Notes under the pieces: model-generated
Seen by the model: the letters and a program-made list of their open reading frames with translations, nothing else
Told to the model about the DNA's origin: nothing
Databases searched by the model: none
In this document: piece by piece, positions 12,401-25,439 of the stretch
How positions within the stretch are numbered: position 1 is the stretch's first letter
Layout of the letters: every line of letters begins with the position of its first letter
From: Capitulum mitella
Taxonomy: Eukaryota; Arthropoda; Thecostraca; Pollicipedomorpha; Pollicipedidae
Direction of reading: 5' to 3'
Assembly (NCBI GenBank): GCA_030062745.1
Contig: CP099839.1
Span: 19,654,733-19,718,732, forward strand
Length of the DNA: 64,000 bases
Program-made: the position numbers and the translations under genes

Positions 12401-13238
12401 GTTTGGTGCCATTGCACGCGAAACTGCGAGTGAGGGAAAAATGTCGTCTTTTGCAAAGTCAGGAATTGCGTTTTTTCTCATCCTATTGACTATGTTCGGG
12501 CTATATCGCACTACAAATGTGTTAAGGGTACATATCAAATCTGAAAACATCATATTCATCACCAGGACACCGTTGCCAAACAAGGCGAAACTGGGCCGAA
12601 ATTTTGACGCATAAAAGCCGGGAGTTTCTGATGCTCGTATCATTTGCCGAACTGTCACTGATCTAACACGACACAGCATAGGATCCTACAACATCCGTTC
12701 ATGCATTATGATCATGAAACCCATGCCCCAAATCATTTCCTTCACGAAGTCGCACAGACACCGCGCGGCGGGCGCGGCCGTAATACAACAGCTCAATATC
12801 TGTTCGGAAATTATTTTATCGATGGCGAAGGGTTTTTTGGCGACCCAAAATGAGAGGAACGGGGCAGAAAAACTTCAAAGAAAGTAAGCATGGGTGCTGT
12901 TCTTACCATCTGTGGCCATATAAGCTATGTACGCATTGAAACGAGCAGCATTTTCTTCAAAAGAACAAATGAGGTCAGCCCGGGGTAAATGGGATTCGGT
13001 CAATCGTGAAAAGTAAGTTGTCACCATATATCAGTGCTTCTAAAGCACATATGGCTACTGATAAACATTCAAAGATTACACCAATGAAGCTGCATTTGGC
13101 CGCTGGTCCCAAAACTCGGTATAGAACGCGACCTGACGCTACATCACGGGTCAACAGTTATACTTACTGGTTCAAAAAATGTGAGAAGAACCAGATGGTA
13201 TATTCAAAGTGCAAAACTACCGAACTAGACTCGCAATC
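9431..13238. other. Long unassigned intergenic or intronic stretch
   Basis: No frame shows a recognisable domain. There is a locally GC-rich segment at 11700-11990 and a simple T/A/G-rich tract of TTGTAATTGTATTTGTTA-like repeats at 12000-12080. Frames at 10531-10950 and 11025-11396 overlap on both strands and look accidental. Confidence 0.4.
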
Positions 13239-13242
13239 TTAA

Positions 13243-14429
13243 CCCGTCCCCGAATGGGGGGGGGGGGGCAGTTGACTGCCTCCCCTGACGTTTTTCTGGG
13301 ATTGCGAGAGAACGAACAAAAACAGAGTACCGAAACTTTGTATACCTTTTGCTTCATCAGTTTTACATCTCATGTCAAAATTTTGACTTCAGGTCAGGTC
13401 AGGTGCCTGACCTATAGGTCAGGCCAAACAGACCTATGTGAAAAAAGTTTAGCGCCCTGGAACTTTTTCGCAAAACAAAATATCTCAATAATACTTTCAG
13501 GGATTAGTGACCGTGAAAGATGCAACAAATCTGCTATCTCAGATTTTTCGGAATTTTCCGGAGCATTGACCTAAGGTTAAGCCCATTTTTAGGACATCTC
13601 GTTTTTTTCGGAAATTGACGGAATACTTCATAACAGTTTTAGTGTGGAGTAAAGCAGACATCTAGTTAACGTCATTGGGCAAAGTATCAATGACTTCCAG
13701 CCATTGACCTAAGGTCAGGTTACCAATAACTGTAGCCAAAATTTACCACCGTCAAAATCGACGATGAATTACTCAGAATGGTTAGAAAATGGCAGAACTA
13801 CCTTGCACAGACGTAAGTAATACCAGGAACCTCAAAAAAAGTTTGAAAAAATGCCATATTTTGGAAATAAACAGGGTCGCGCGAATAAAGTTCCGTCCAA
13901 TTTTGTAGATTGGTAACTAATCAATTTTTCCAAAATTTAAGCATGAAAAAAACACCACAAGAACCTCTAAGATTAATTAAGTTGACATAGATCGTCTTTT
14001 TTGCGAAAATAAAGGAACTTTAAAATTAGTTCCCGTCAATTTGTTACTGCATACGGCAGCGGCGCACGCCTACAGCTGGCGCGAGAATCGCCGTGTCTTT
14101 AACTCAACGTTTCAGCGTATATATTGAACAAATCTGGGAAATTAGGCATGTATCGGCATCCGCGGACCTTTACTTGTGCGCTGGTGCCTTTACCTATGCG
14201 CTATTAGTCACAGCCCTTGAGATTCAGGCCATTTCTCTGTCTCATGCAGTCGGCTATGAGAAAACATATATAAAATGAGACCAGTTTCGAGCTCGTCTCG
14301 TCAAAAGCTTTCCAACGGTATGCTTATTTTTATCGTGCGACCAACCGTTCGTGAGTCAGAGGGGGGCAGCCAACTGCCCCCCCCCCCCCAGTCGCTCATG
14401 TTCGAGACGGACCGACAGTCGTGCGCGGG
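13243..14429 (+). mobile_element. TTAA element family 1, copy 2 (complete, 1187 bp)
   Basis: The copy is bounded on both sides by TTAA (13239-13242 and 14430-14433). It starts CCCGTCCCCGAATGGGG and ends CAGTCGTGCGCGGG. Near each end is a G/C hairpin: a G-run, CAG, TTGA, CTGCC then CCCC on the left, and GGGGGGCAG, CCAA, CTGCCCCCC on the right. The interior carries several AGGTCA-type motifs (about 13391-13430, 13710). It has no transposase. A frame of about 60 codons at 14093 is shared with the other copies but begins GTG in two of the three and is probably not translated. It sits next to a retrotransposon endonuclease fragment. Confidence 0.85.
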
Positions 14430-14433
14430 TTAA

Positions 14434-14620
14434 CCGATCATTCTGTTAACATCAGCGAAGAAATGCGGGCTATCTCCGTTTGGACCATATATATTAACCA
14501 ACCACAGTTTAAGCTTCCTTTCTAAGCCCACTTTCGTTATAATGTATCTGCGATTTTGCTCGTCTGTTATTGTGTCAGAGAAGCAAGGATTTCGGTCTTT
14601 CTTAAATCCTAAAGAAAGGA
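14434..14620 (-). pseudogene. Non-LTR retrotransposon endonuclease fragment
   Basis: The minus-strand translation includes RYIITKVGLERKLKLWLV followed by NIYGPNGDSPHFFADVN. This fits the segment of apurinic-type LINE endonucleases (L1/Tx1-like) where a strand with the NxYxPN motif precedes the helix. Only a short piece survives, and the sequence immediately 5' (14600-14650) contains a small direct duplication (AAGGATTTCGGTCTTTC). The fragment ends at the TTAA where the family 1 element begins, and no continuation is evident beyond that element. Confidence 0.6.
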
Positions 14621-14649
14621 TTTCGGTCTTTCCCACTCCTCTGAACGAA

Positions 14650-16740
14650 ACGGGGAAGAAATGCTGAACTGTACGAATGGACTGCCTTGAGGGGCCACGT
14701 ACCCGGGGCTGCAAGGCGGACGCATGAAAAGGTGAATGACTGGGTTCCATTTCATATCTCGTTCGTGACACTGGGTAGCAATAATTAATGGCCTCGACCA
14801 AACGTTCGTCCTTTGTTTTTGAGTCTGAATGAGTCTTTTAAAAAGGTATTGCAATACGGGTTGCAGGTTCTTAAACAGCGTGGTCGATTGGCCCCGTGAA
14901 CGCTGCATGGTTTTATTATGATCTGGTTTTATTTGTTTATTTATTTATTTATATGATCATGGTTTTATTATGATTACGACGCAGTTCAAGATCATCATGA
15001 CTTTGACCCAAATTTGCGTTTTATTTTGCCTATTGTTTTACTTTTTTATTTTCGTATTCCCCAAATTTTACTTTTCAAATAAGTCCATTATTGACTGAAG
15101 AACAAAACATAACAGCTTTCCCAGAGCGAAGACATAATTACAGTACATGTGACCTGTTGTACATTTCTGAAGCGTGTAAGACATACCACCATACTGTCTT
15201 GCGATCCCTAGTCGTCCCGAAACACGCGATGCTTTTTCAAACTCGTCAAGGAAAGGTGATGCCCTGCAAAAGCCACCTAAAAGCATTCTATATCCTTCTG
15301 TGATTCCGTTCCGATGCAGCTGCGTCCTCCTTACCATCCCATTATCGCTGCACGTCTTTCACCGGTACAGTACGTACGTAGTAATCTCGCACGATGTCGT
15401 CAGGCATAGTTACCAACCGAATCTGTCTTCAAATTAGTTTTTCTAGTCATCTTTCATTCGTCTAGATCTGCGTTACTTTCAAAAATGCTTCAAATGTCCG
15501 GACTGCCATTCCAAGACAGGATCTGAAACCCCTCTCAGTGTTTAAAAAAAATCCAGCAGCCTAGCGGCGTACAGACAAAACGTCCACGAGAAACACTACG
15601 TAGCCAAGCAAACACAGTTGCAGACGTCCATCTTCCCAGTCCCTTTATCTTTCCCACTCTCCACTTCCATTTTGATATTCATCTGTTCAGGACCATTTTT
15701 CGGTTTTAACATGATAGCAAGGTATCATGCCAAAGTACATAAAAACATGCCAAGGTACATCACCGGCCAAATAACCTTGGCGGGTGGCAAAGCTAGTCCG
15801 ACAATCTTGGCAAAAACCATGGAGAATGCATGTTAAGAGATCGGAATGACCGGGTCTCGAACACAACATTACGCCAAGAATGTTCCAAAAATTGAGATCA
15901 CAGTTACACTTTTTTTAAGCATGTGGTGCAGAAAATCCAATGAGGCATAACTTCGCCACCCGACACAGTCTGGACTGGAATAAAGTTAATTGGTAACACG
16001 ATGAAATATTTTTGAGCCCTGGTTCATCTCAGCAGCGCAGTGACCATCACGCAAGCGCCGCAAGGTTCTCTTTTTACCGCAAGGCTCTTCGAATGAGTTA
16101 AAAGGGGAAAACGCCTGACATTTCGAACCGCCTCCGGCTCGCTATCCCATTTACCGTAAAAACCAGTGCACCGGCCGTCCAGTTTTGATTCACATGTTTC
16201 AATGCTTTCCACATCAGGTGAACAACCCGAATCTATCACACAAACACGCTGGCAACCTCGCCGCTGAGTGGGTGGAAAACCCCACAACTTACCCCTGAGA
16301 GCAGATGAAATTGGCAGCCAGCAAAGTGTTGGCAGCTCTCTTCCACGCTGACGCAGTGCAGTAACTCGGAATAACTTTCGCCTGGTCCGGCTCTCCGCCG
16401 CTCAACCAGGCAGCCAGCGTCGAGAGGCTCTCCAGCAACATGGCAGCGACCACAGATGTCTGGACTATTGTCAGGGTGGTGACCGGCTTTGCCCTTTAAC
16501 GTAGCTGCATCACCAACTGTTTTACTGGCAGAGCGGCAACAGCGACCTGGTCTTCTGCCAAAGCGATCAAACCGTGCTCGTCCTTCTGACAGCCGAGAAC
16601 TGTACCGGCACAGAACAGCACAGGCAACCACGGCACAGTCCCTCCGGCGGGCAACTGTGTCCTGGTGATGACTGTCAATGCACGCCGCCTCGGCGGACGG
16701 CCGTGTCCCACTGATGACTATCACTACACGGTGCCTCGGT
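14650..16740. other. Unassigned stretch
   Basis: There is an AT-rich part (14930-15070, with a TTTATTTATTTA tract) and then mixed sequence. Frames at 15068-15337 and 16236-16724 (both minus) have no recognisable domain. GC content rises after 16300 towards the CpG-rich block that follows. Confidence 0.35.
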
Positions 16741-17480
16741 AGGCAGCGGAATCCCAGGCCGGTGTCGCCACCGTGAGTCGGCGCAATCCGGAGGTCGGCG
16801 CCGCTGACTGGACGCCGGCCCGTGTTACGCGGCCCGTTCGACCGCCGGCGGCACGGTCAGCTGACGGCGGCCGCCCGCGGCCACGCGCCCAGCCAGACCA
16901 GGCGGCTGCCCGTCTCCAGTTCGTGCCGACGGGCTGCGGGGACGCCGCGCACCCCGCCAGGGAGGCTCAGGACGCGCTGCGCCAACAGACGACCCCCCGC
17001 CGATGACCGGCCTACCCAGGCCTGTGGTCCCGCCGCGACGCCGCGCGCTTCCAGTCGGCTGGGCCGCAGCCGCCCGGGTCGGTCTTGACGCAGATAACCG
17101 GCCCACTTCCTGCGTGCTGAGAGCCGGCAGTTCCGTGCACGACGACCGCTGCGGCCTGCTGAACCTCGGCTGTCGTACCTCCGCGCCAGGCGACGCGTCA
17201 GCGCAGCTCCTGATTGGGCCCGGCCGGCCGGTCGTGCTCCTGCACGCGACTGACGGCGACTGCCGCCGACACCGCTCAACAGTCGCGGCGCACTGGGCCC
17301 AGGAAAACTCGAGCAAAAGCCAGTGCAGCGTTAAACACGTGACGAGGTGACGCAAACATGGTCTGCGACAACCTTGCCTCGCGCGGCCACTCTGAGTCAC
17401 CGGCGTCAAAAGGCCTAGTGTCCTTTATATTCAAGGAAATGGAAACTCATGCGTGACGAATCAGTCACGTGTCCGTGACG
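16741..17480. promoter_or_regulatory. CpG-rich island, probable promoter or first exon, gene unknown
   Basis: The block is strongly GC- and CpG-rich with long overlapping frames on both strands (the longest is 194 codons, minus strand, from 17409). Nearby are a plus-strand CACC|GTGAGT donor-like site near 16770 and a palindromic CRE (TGACGTCA) near 17476. These suggest a transcription start, but I cannot decide the strand or define an exon. Confidence 0.35.
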
Positions 17481-18112
17481 TCACAGACGGCAGGGAAGGC
17501 CTGCGGTCGAACTCAACGGAAATTTTTCACAAGGTTAACCACAGCCAATACCGCAGTAATTCCCTTTAAAAATGGCGGGACGCAAAGTGATAATGATAAC
17601 TGGGTTTTATACAGCGCTTCGGCTATTGCGGTCATTTCGCGCTGGGGAACGCAAAATGGGTGCTTCAAGTGTGCACTTATGTTGAATTAGTTCATGGTGA
17701 ATAATCACTCAGTTATGAGCTACGAAGCACGGATGTAGCCAAGGATGGAACAAGATTGTGCGCTAAGGGGAGGGGACAAATATTCATCCGATGGTCATGA
17801 TTTCATTTTATATATTCATTCTACATAAGAATATTTATTAACATACCCCCGAATGTTGATTTCTCATCGGGTTTCGGCTGCTTTGTTTCACCGCTTTAGA
17901 AGATTAGCATGTCTTGTAAGAAATGTTGCTTCTGCCAAAAATTCAACTTTTCGTCCGACAGGATGGGGCGAGACAAAAGACATGTTGGCCCCTTTTTCCA
18001 ACCAAAGGGGGGCCGTGACCTCGGTAGCCCCGCCCGTGGATCCGCTAGTTGATGTAACAGCCCACAAGGCAGGTGTGGCAGCTGCTACATCAACTCTGGG
18101 CAATTTTTAGCA
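17481..18112. other. Unassigned stretch
   Basis: Mixed sequence with no recognisable gene or repeat. Confidence 0.3.
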
Positions 18113-18116
18113 TTAA

Positions 18117-19325
18117 CCCGGCACCGCCTGACGTGTTTTTGTACCCGCGACCGCCTGGGGGTGACAAACAAGGGCATCCCTCTGTTCTTTTGAGGACCTA
18201 ACTGTCGAAACTGAACCGGACAACAACCAATCGATAGCCTCGAATCTTGCAATTCAGCCAAGACTATGTTGGCCCTGGTCACGTGACTGACGACGTCAGA
18301 GGTCACGTAAAACGCATAATACGATGTCGGAAAAACCAACGCCGGTTCGTATATCATATAATTGGCAATACTGATCTTAGAGCCTTCACCTGGGTATGAA
18401 ACGTGAGGTCATGATCTTCCGTATCAGAAGCATGCCATAATATTAAAAAAATATTGGTTCAATGTTGGACTACGTCAGGTGAAATACTCGCCCTATTTTA
18501 CATGCCAAAGACTGCTACTTACTCGCAGCCGTTTTGATCCACATGACAGAAAGGACGGAAGTGAAACCTTCTGATGACCGGTTTTGTATTACCTGCTTTT
18601 CATCCGGTCAAGACCAGTCTAGGTCAGGTCAGATAAGGTTGCATTACTCTCCCTGGCAAAGAGCAATAATGACTCGCTTGGATTCTTAACTGTGTCAAGG
18701 ACAGAACTGAAATGACTCCTCGTGATAATTAAACCTGCGCTGTCTTCTCTTTATCGAGTCATGGTCAAGCCAGGTCAGGACAGATAAATATTTTTCATTT
18801 TCTGACTAGGAACAATAATTGCTGTCTGCTGCTGCTGAACGATTTTCCACAGACAATGTTGTATTTCATTTCATTTTGACATCTACCTATGACGTGACCT
18901 GACGTGACCTCACGTTTTGATTGTCTGATTTCTCAGGAGGAGGAAGGTCGGTGGTAATCACTTCTTTCAACCCACAATACAAATCAGTCCCATTGTCATC
19001 ATGCATGTTACCTAGCATGACCTCTAATGTTAACGTTTTGCGTTTGTATATGTTTTTGGTACCGTGTTCTATGTAAAACTAAATAATTTATGCTCTACAT
19101 TCGCGAATGTTATCAGAAAAAGACGCATATTCGCGCCATCGCCCAAAGAGGCGTAAACATGCATGCAAGGGCTCATTTATGACGTCATATCCCCATGACC
19201 TGACCTAGCATGGGAATGGTTTTGATGTCAAAACATGCAAAAATGATTCATAAACAGGCACTGAAAAAAGTTATTCACGAAAAACCGAGAGGGTGCTCTG
19301 CTTGACATCCCCAGGCGGTGCCTGG
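18117..19325 (+). mobile_element. TTAA element family 3 (1209 bp)
   Basis: The element is flanked by TTAA at 18113-18116 and 19326-19329. Its ends form an inverted repeat: CCCGGCACCGCCTG on the left, and CCAGGCACCGCCTG when the right end is read on the minus strand. Weak subterminal G/C-rich pairing is visible (GGGGGTGACAAACAAGGGC; GACATCCCCAGG). The interior differs from families 1 and 2 but has the same length class and is rich in AGGTCA-type motifs, for example near 18620, 18775, 18895-18915 and 19196. It is non-autonomous. Family assignment rests on end structure. Confidence 0.7.
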
Positions 19326-19329
19326 TTAA

Positions 19330-21530
19330 CCCTATGGTGTTACGAAGAAAAAAATAGCCTTAAAGTGGTTCTTGTCATGTCAGCTTTGAAAGTGCAGACG
19401 CGTGCGGTATTTGGGAGTCACCGACCGCTACAAGCATTCCAGACGCGGGTGAGGTCATTCTCATGGTAGATTTATGTTTGATTCCACTTCGGGGGAATCG
19501 ATCCCAACTCCAACTTTTGGCTTGGTGAACTAGTTCTGATTCTGAATTAAAGAGGGCTTTCCAAAATCGAATCGATACTGATTCCGATATAAAATAAAAT
19601 GAGTCGACGATTACAGAATCGACTCCACAAAGATCATTTTCAAAAATGTTTCATGCCGGCACACGAAATATACTAAAAAAGTAATAATCGCTTTTACAAC
19701 AAAAAAACATATCATTGTAACATGTCCTGAAAGGCAGACATCTGCCTGGATCCCGATGGAATGCAGGTTATCTCGTTGACTTGGGCAAGTCGTTGGGTAA
19801 TTTCGGAAAAGTCGTGTCTCTACGAAGCAAAGCGGTGCCGAGGTGACGCAGCATTTGCTCTGGTCAGCTTAGAATCCGACGGAAAATGAGGATGACTGCA
19901 TTCCATCAGGATCCCGGCACATGTCTGATGGAAGCACTTCGCTGTGTCTTACTTTCACGCCATCAGTAATAAGCAGAACGCGATGTCACATCCACATGGA
20001 TTTCTATTAAATCATTTCAAATCTGAGTTTTATTACATACATTACAACTCTGTGGTGCTTCTGCCTGTGGAATTGTAGAGGCCTTACTGCCTTTCCTGTC
20101 GAAAAATTCCTAAGTCGTTTTCATGTTAACTGGGTTGCAACTTTGGAATTCGACTTTGCCATTAAAATCGGTTCTAATTCCGATTCCGTAGCTCACCGTG
20201 TGATTTCGCTCCGACTCTGATTCAGGCACTTATCAGTGAAATCGATTCCGATCCCGACTTTGACCGGAATGGAATTGATTCCGCAGTCCATTCTGATTCC
20301 GATGGGACCGAAAACAAGCCTACCTCGTGGCGTCGCTGCTGGACGGGATAGTCGGTGCGGACCACGTCGCTATGAAATGTATAACAAAACAGGTGTTCCG
20401 GGTATATCAAGGAGGAACATGCAGCATTCCGGACAATGTTAGCCCACATGAATACCTAGTGTGCTATGGATAGGATATATCATAGAACCAGGGTTGGTAA
20501 GCCCTAAAGGACAGCTGCGGCCAAAATCGCATGTATGACTCACTTAAGTCTCAGGAACAGAAAGCCAAGATGCGGTGCGGTGGAAGAATGGCGGATGTTA
20601 GATAAACACGCAAATCGCGAAATTACTGTCCGCAAGTGCCGTGTAAAGATGGCTAAATGCCGCGCATTTGTCCGTTCGACACACTCCTCTTTTTCCGAGT
20701 GTACACGTTAAGAACTATTTTGTTGTCAGCAAAGCAGTTTGATCGCGAGAAAGTTCTTTCGCGGAGCATAAAACCTCATGTCGCGCTCCCCTTGCTTCTA
20801 AGGCTTAGCAATGGGCGTGAAATTTGGCCGCGCTACGCAGGACGCTGGACGGTTCCGTTGTCATCAGACTACGCGATAAGACCTGGTGTCAGGCGAATTT
20901 TGCTGACTGTCGGTCAATTCAGTTCGTGCATAGGTTCTTCCACACTGCCCAACTATCCAGTGGGTGCGAAACACGGTCCTCCTGAGCTGATGAGATTCGA
21001 AACACTCCCGAGATGAATTCCCAAGATGATGAGATTTGAAACACTGAATTCGCTAGAGATTATTGGGCTTTCTTACGATGACAGTGGCGCAGATAGTGAT
21101 GGTAAAAGCTTCGGATATTTTGGTTTCATACCTACGATTGTTAAATACTGCGGACAAGGAAAAGATTGCCCTTCCATTGTTGGCAGACATGGTCTGATGT
21201 AGACCGTTCCAGCCCCAAGACCCCTTCAAGATGGCGTTCGTGCCCTGGACACCGGGAACAAATCTGACGATTTCTATTAGTGGAAATATTTCCTTACTTC
21301 CTACCCAGATGCTCATTCGCCTGGTGGTGTATAGAGATGTATACATCTTTTCCCCAATGTAAATGGCCTAGAGGGTTGTCGGTCGTCGTTTGCCTGATGT
21401 TTTGGCAATGATCGTTGTGCTTCGGAAACAGCAACAAAAAGGCAATGAATGAAAGTTACACCCACATCATAACCACACACCCAGTAACGAGCGCATCCAT
21501 TGTAGGTATTGACATTGAGATGTAGGAGCG
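19330..21530. other. Unassigned stretch with degenerate GATTCCGA-type repeats
   Basis: Between about 19490 and 20300 the words GATTCCGAT, GAATCGATTCC and TCCGACTCTGATTC recur at irregular intervals, which hints at an old simple or satellite-like sequence. No gene is recognisable elsewhere. Confidence 0.35.
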
Positions 21531-22640
21531 CGACGAAAAGTGGGGGGGGGAGCATTCGTCCAGGGGCGCCAACCATCAAGGGGGGCGTCGATCTCCACCA
21601 GGGGCGCCATCTATTTAGAATGAACTTTATACCTTACTTATGTATTTACGGATTTAAAGGCTCATATATCCAATGCATTTGTTTATTTAGATGGGTGTAC
21701 GAGTCCCGCACGTCCGTCTCGTCTGTAAATGGGCACCAAATAGATGAGGGGCGCCTGATCTGTGGAGGAGGGCTGGGGGCGTCTGGCCTGAAAGGGGTGC
21801 CTGATCTGTGGAGGAGGGCTGGGGGGCGTCTGGCCTGAAAGGGGCGCCTGCATCGTAGATGTATCTGGTCTGTAAGGTGGCCAGGCGTCCCGTACGGACG
21901 CCTGGCCTGTAGAGGAAGCACCAGATATGTGAAGGAGCCGGATAGGTATGAGGTGCCTCGCTCGCCAAGGGCGCCGAGCCCCGAAGGGCGCTTCATCTGT
22001 ACGGGGGCGCTTGGCCTGTAAAGAACGGCTACATTACAGATGTGTGTGGTCTGTAAGGTGTCCCGTACGGGCGCCTGGTCTGCAGAAGGGGCGCTAAATA
22101 CATGAGGGGTCTTTCATGTGCACGGGGCGCCTTCCTCGACATGGCGCCGAGCACCCGAAGGGCGCCTGATCTGTACGAGGGGCACCTGGTCTGTAAGGGG
22201 TAACTGTATCGTAGACCTGTCTGGTCTTTGAGGTGTCCCGCACGTGGTGCCTACAGGGGTGCCGGAGGCAAAAGGGCACAGGGGGGCCTGTAAGAGGCGG
22301 CTATATTCCAGACGTGTTTGCTCTTTGAGGTGTCCCGCACGGACGCCTGGTCTGACGCCTTGCTCATCAAGAGTGCCGAGCCCTCGAGAGGCTCCCTTAT
22401 GCATACGGGGGCGCCTGGCTTGTAAGGTGCGCCTGTATCTTAGACACGTCTGGTTTGTGAGGGGAGCCAAATTCTTCGGAGGCGTTTCATCTGTATAAGA
22501 CGAGGGGGCGCCTGACCTGCATGAAGCGCCGGGCATTTCAGAGTTACCTGGCCTGTAGAGAGCGCTTACCTATAAGGGACGCCGCGTCCATGGGGAGTGA
22601 TTGATTAATGTATAAGGGGAAGGGCACCTGGGGGCTGATG
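21531..22640. repeat. Diverged ~20-bp tandem array (2)
   Basis: A unit close to GGGGCGCCTGGTCTGTAAGG recurs along about 1.1 kb with variable spacing, mostly 18-21 bp and sometimes 28. A longer unit of roughly 60 bp is duplicated near 21760-21845. Open frames on both strands follow from the period and are not taken as genes. Confidence 0.65.
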
Positions 22641-23376
22641 GCAGCCAAATAATTTAAAAAACCTCCCTTGGCAAAAAAAAACGCACGCACGCACAAAATA
22701 AGAGAAGAAGAATTCCCGAGTTCGGCATCTATTTGAGGATGTAGCTAAAAAGATGTTTTTCCTCTTCGAAGTCCCTTTTTTGCTACGGCGTAAAAAGGTC
22801 CGACACCACAGGCCAAAAAGTGGAATGACATGTCTTTCATCCCCTCTCCTCTGGTAATTGCACCCATGACGGCATCTTCAGGTATGTTAAATATCTTCAT
22901 AACAGTCGAATGACAACGCTGAATACATTGGCGACTTCTACACAGACCATACAACAAACCTGATGATTTTTTGCAAAAGACAGGGCAGACGCTAAATATC
23001 ATCAATGGGTAATAACAGTCACACAGCAAGATAAGCAATGCCATGTTTTCGGTTCAAAGTGACAAGAAGGCGGGTGTTTCATTCGACACATTTCTGTCTT
23101 CTAGGTGCAGATGCCTGAAATGCCGTACAAAACGAGCTGTGTGGGAAAGGCGTCACTGTTAGAGAGAAAGGGGTGTTTCCTCAGCTACCCGATTTGACCA
23201 AGGCCCTTGCCATCGACCCCTCCTCGTCGACTCTCAAGCACGGCAGCATATGAGCAAGGTGGAAACTGCAGCTGCCCTTGCTGCAAGGTGATCTATGCAA
23301 TGTCAGGGAAATGATACTCTCAAATATGTACATTTTAATGTACATATGGGGTGGTTTAGTGTATGGTGCGTGCTGG
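22641..23376. other. Unassigned stretch
   Basis: Mixed sequence with no recognisable gene. Confidence 0.3.
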
Positions 23377-23381
23377 ATATA

Positions 23382-23440
<59 letters not shown>

Positions 23441-23870
23441 TAGGATGACCCATTTTTTGACCTTTTTAAAAATTTTGCTTGCTTTGTGTTTTTGATGTGT
23501 TTTTTAACGATCATCCCAAATATGACCTTAGATTTACAGTTTTCGAAAAAACTTACCGCATCAGCCGTTTGAATTTTTCATTTTGCTCATTTTTGCATAT
23601 TTCGCCGACTCTGCCACAAGCTAAAGAAGGAAAAGGAAAATTGGGCATTGAATGAAAATGCCAAACATTCATCAACACGTTGGTGTTAACATGATTTCTT
23701 TATCGTCATCCGTTAGCTGACAATATCGGTCGGGAAATTCTTTCCGTGGCAGTTCACCCACACGGCAACAGGCGCTGCTAGTGTGCTTTGATGGCAGGTT
23801 GTCGCTGCAGTGACGTTGGTTGTGAAAATCCCGGCTTTGATAAGGGCGACGATAGGTTCACCTGCCACCA
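23377..23870 (+). mobile_element. Interspersed repeat with (TA)n end, copy A
   Basis: A (TA)n tract (about 23385-23442) is followed by about 430 bp that reappears inverted at 31230-31738, again with the (TA)n at the same end. Shared landmarks are TACAGTTTTCGAAAAA, ATCAACACGTTGGTGTTAAC and GTTGTGAAAATC. The constant association suggests an element that inserts into, or carries, a TA microsatellite. No coding capacity was seen. Confidence 0.65.
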
Positions 23871-24159
23871 GACGTATTGGCAGCTCTCTGTAGGTACAAA
23901 TGGACTAGATAAAATCGTACAATTATTTACTGTGGCTGCGAATAAGCGAGACACAGTCAGCTAAGATGCCACCGGCACACTCGAATCGCACACAACTATG
24001 GTAACCTACTTACCGATTAACTCGCTTACATATTGACTCATGTGAAGTACATTTCCATACTTTCTATCGCTTATTCAACGACTCTGGGATGCTGGCATGA
24101 GAATGAACTTTTCATTCCACACAAGGAACCAGAGAGGTAGTATTAATGGCAACCTTTAA

Positions 24160-25370
24160 CCCGCCCCCAACTGGGGGAGAGGCGGTTGATTGCGGTTTTT
24201 CTATGATTGCGAGAGAACAAACAAACGCATCGCCACGAAACTTTGTACACCTTTTCAATGCTTATTTTTAGAACTCGTGTCAAAAGTGTTGACCTTGGGT
24301 CAAGCCAAATGCCTGACCCAGGTCAGGTCAAATGGACCTATGTCCACAAAAGTTCAACGCCCTGTAACTTTTTCGGAAAACATGATATCGCAATAATACT
24401 TTGGGGGATTACATATCTTGATAGATGCAACAAATCTGCCGTCTCAGATTTCCCGGATGTTTCCGGGCAATTGGCCTAAGGTCAAGCACATTTTTAAGGC
24501 GTGTCGTCGTTTTTTGTAAATTGATGGAATTTTCCATAGCATTTTTAGTGTGGGGTGGTGCAGACATCTAGTTACCGTCAATGGGCAAAGTATCAATGAC
24601 TTCCAGACACTGACCTGAGGTCAAGTCACGAATAACTGTAATGAGTTAACATGTATCGCCGTCAAAATCGGCGATGAATTACTCAAAATGGGTAGAAAAT
24701 GGCAGAACTGGCTCGCACAGCACCAAGGAATACCAAGGAGCTCAAAAAAGTTTTAAAAAATTGCATGTTTTGGAAAAAACAGGCTCTCGCGAATAAAGCG
24801 CTGCCAATTGTGTAGATTGGTAACTAATGCAGTTCCAAAATTTAAACAAGAGAAACCATAACAAGAACCAGTAGAATCAATGGAATTGAAAAGGATAGGC
24901 CTATGTCGCGAAACTAAAGGGACGCTAAAATTAGTTCCCGTCAATTTCAAACTGCGTACGGCTATGGCACCCGCCGGCAACCGGGGCGGAAATTGCGGTG
25001 TCTTTAACTCAACGTTTCCGCGTATATATAGAACAAATCAGAGAAATTAGACGTGTATCGGCATCTGCGGACCTCTACCTAAGCGTTGGTGCCCTTACTT
25101 GGAAGTTATTAGTCACAGCCCTTGAGATCCAGGCCATTTCTCGGTGTCATGCAGTCGGCGTTGAGAAAACATATATAGGTCGTAAATGGCTTACATATTA
25201 TCCAGAATTAAAAAATGAGACCAGTCGTGAGTTCTACATTCCACGAGCTTTCCAACGGTGTGCTTTTTTATTGCGCGACCAACCCTTCGTGAGTTAGAGG
25301 GGGTGGTTCACCGCCCCCCCCCCCCCACCCAGTCGAGCGTGATCGGCACCGACCGTCAGTCGGGCGCGGG
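24160..25370 (+). mobile_element. TTAA element family 1, copy 3 (complete, 1211 bp)
   Basis: TTAA lies at both ends (24156-24159 and 25371-25374). It starts CCCGCCCCCAACTGGGGG and ends CAGTCGGGCGCGGG. It is more diverged than copies 1 and 2. The right subterminal hairpin (GGGGGTGG, TTCA, CCGCCCCC) has different bases from copy 2 but still pairs. Confidence 0.85.
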
Positions 25371-25439
25371 TTAACGAACCATTACAAGCCGAGAACATAA
25401 TGCAACATTTGTTTGGGGAGTTATTTTTATTTAAATCAT

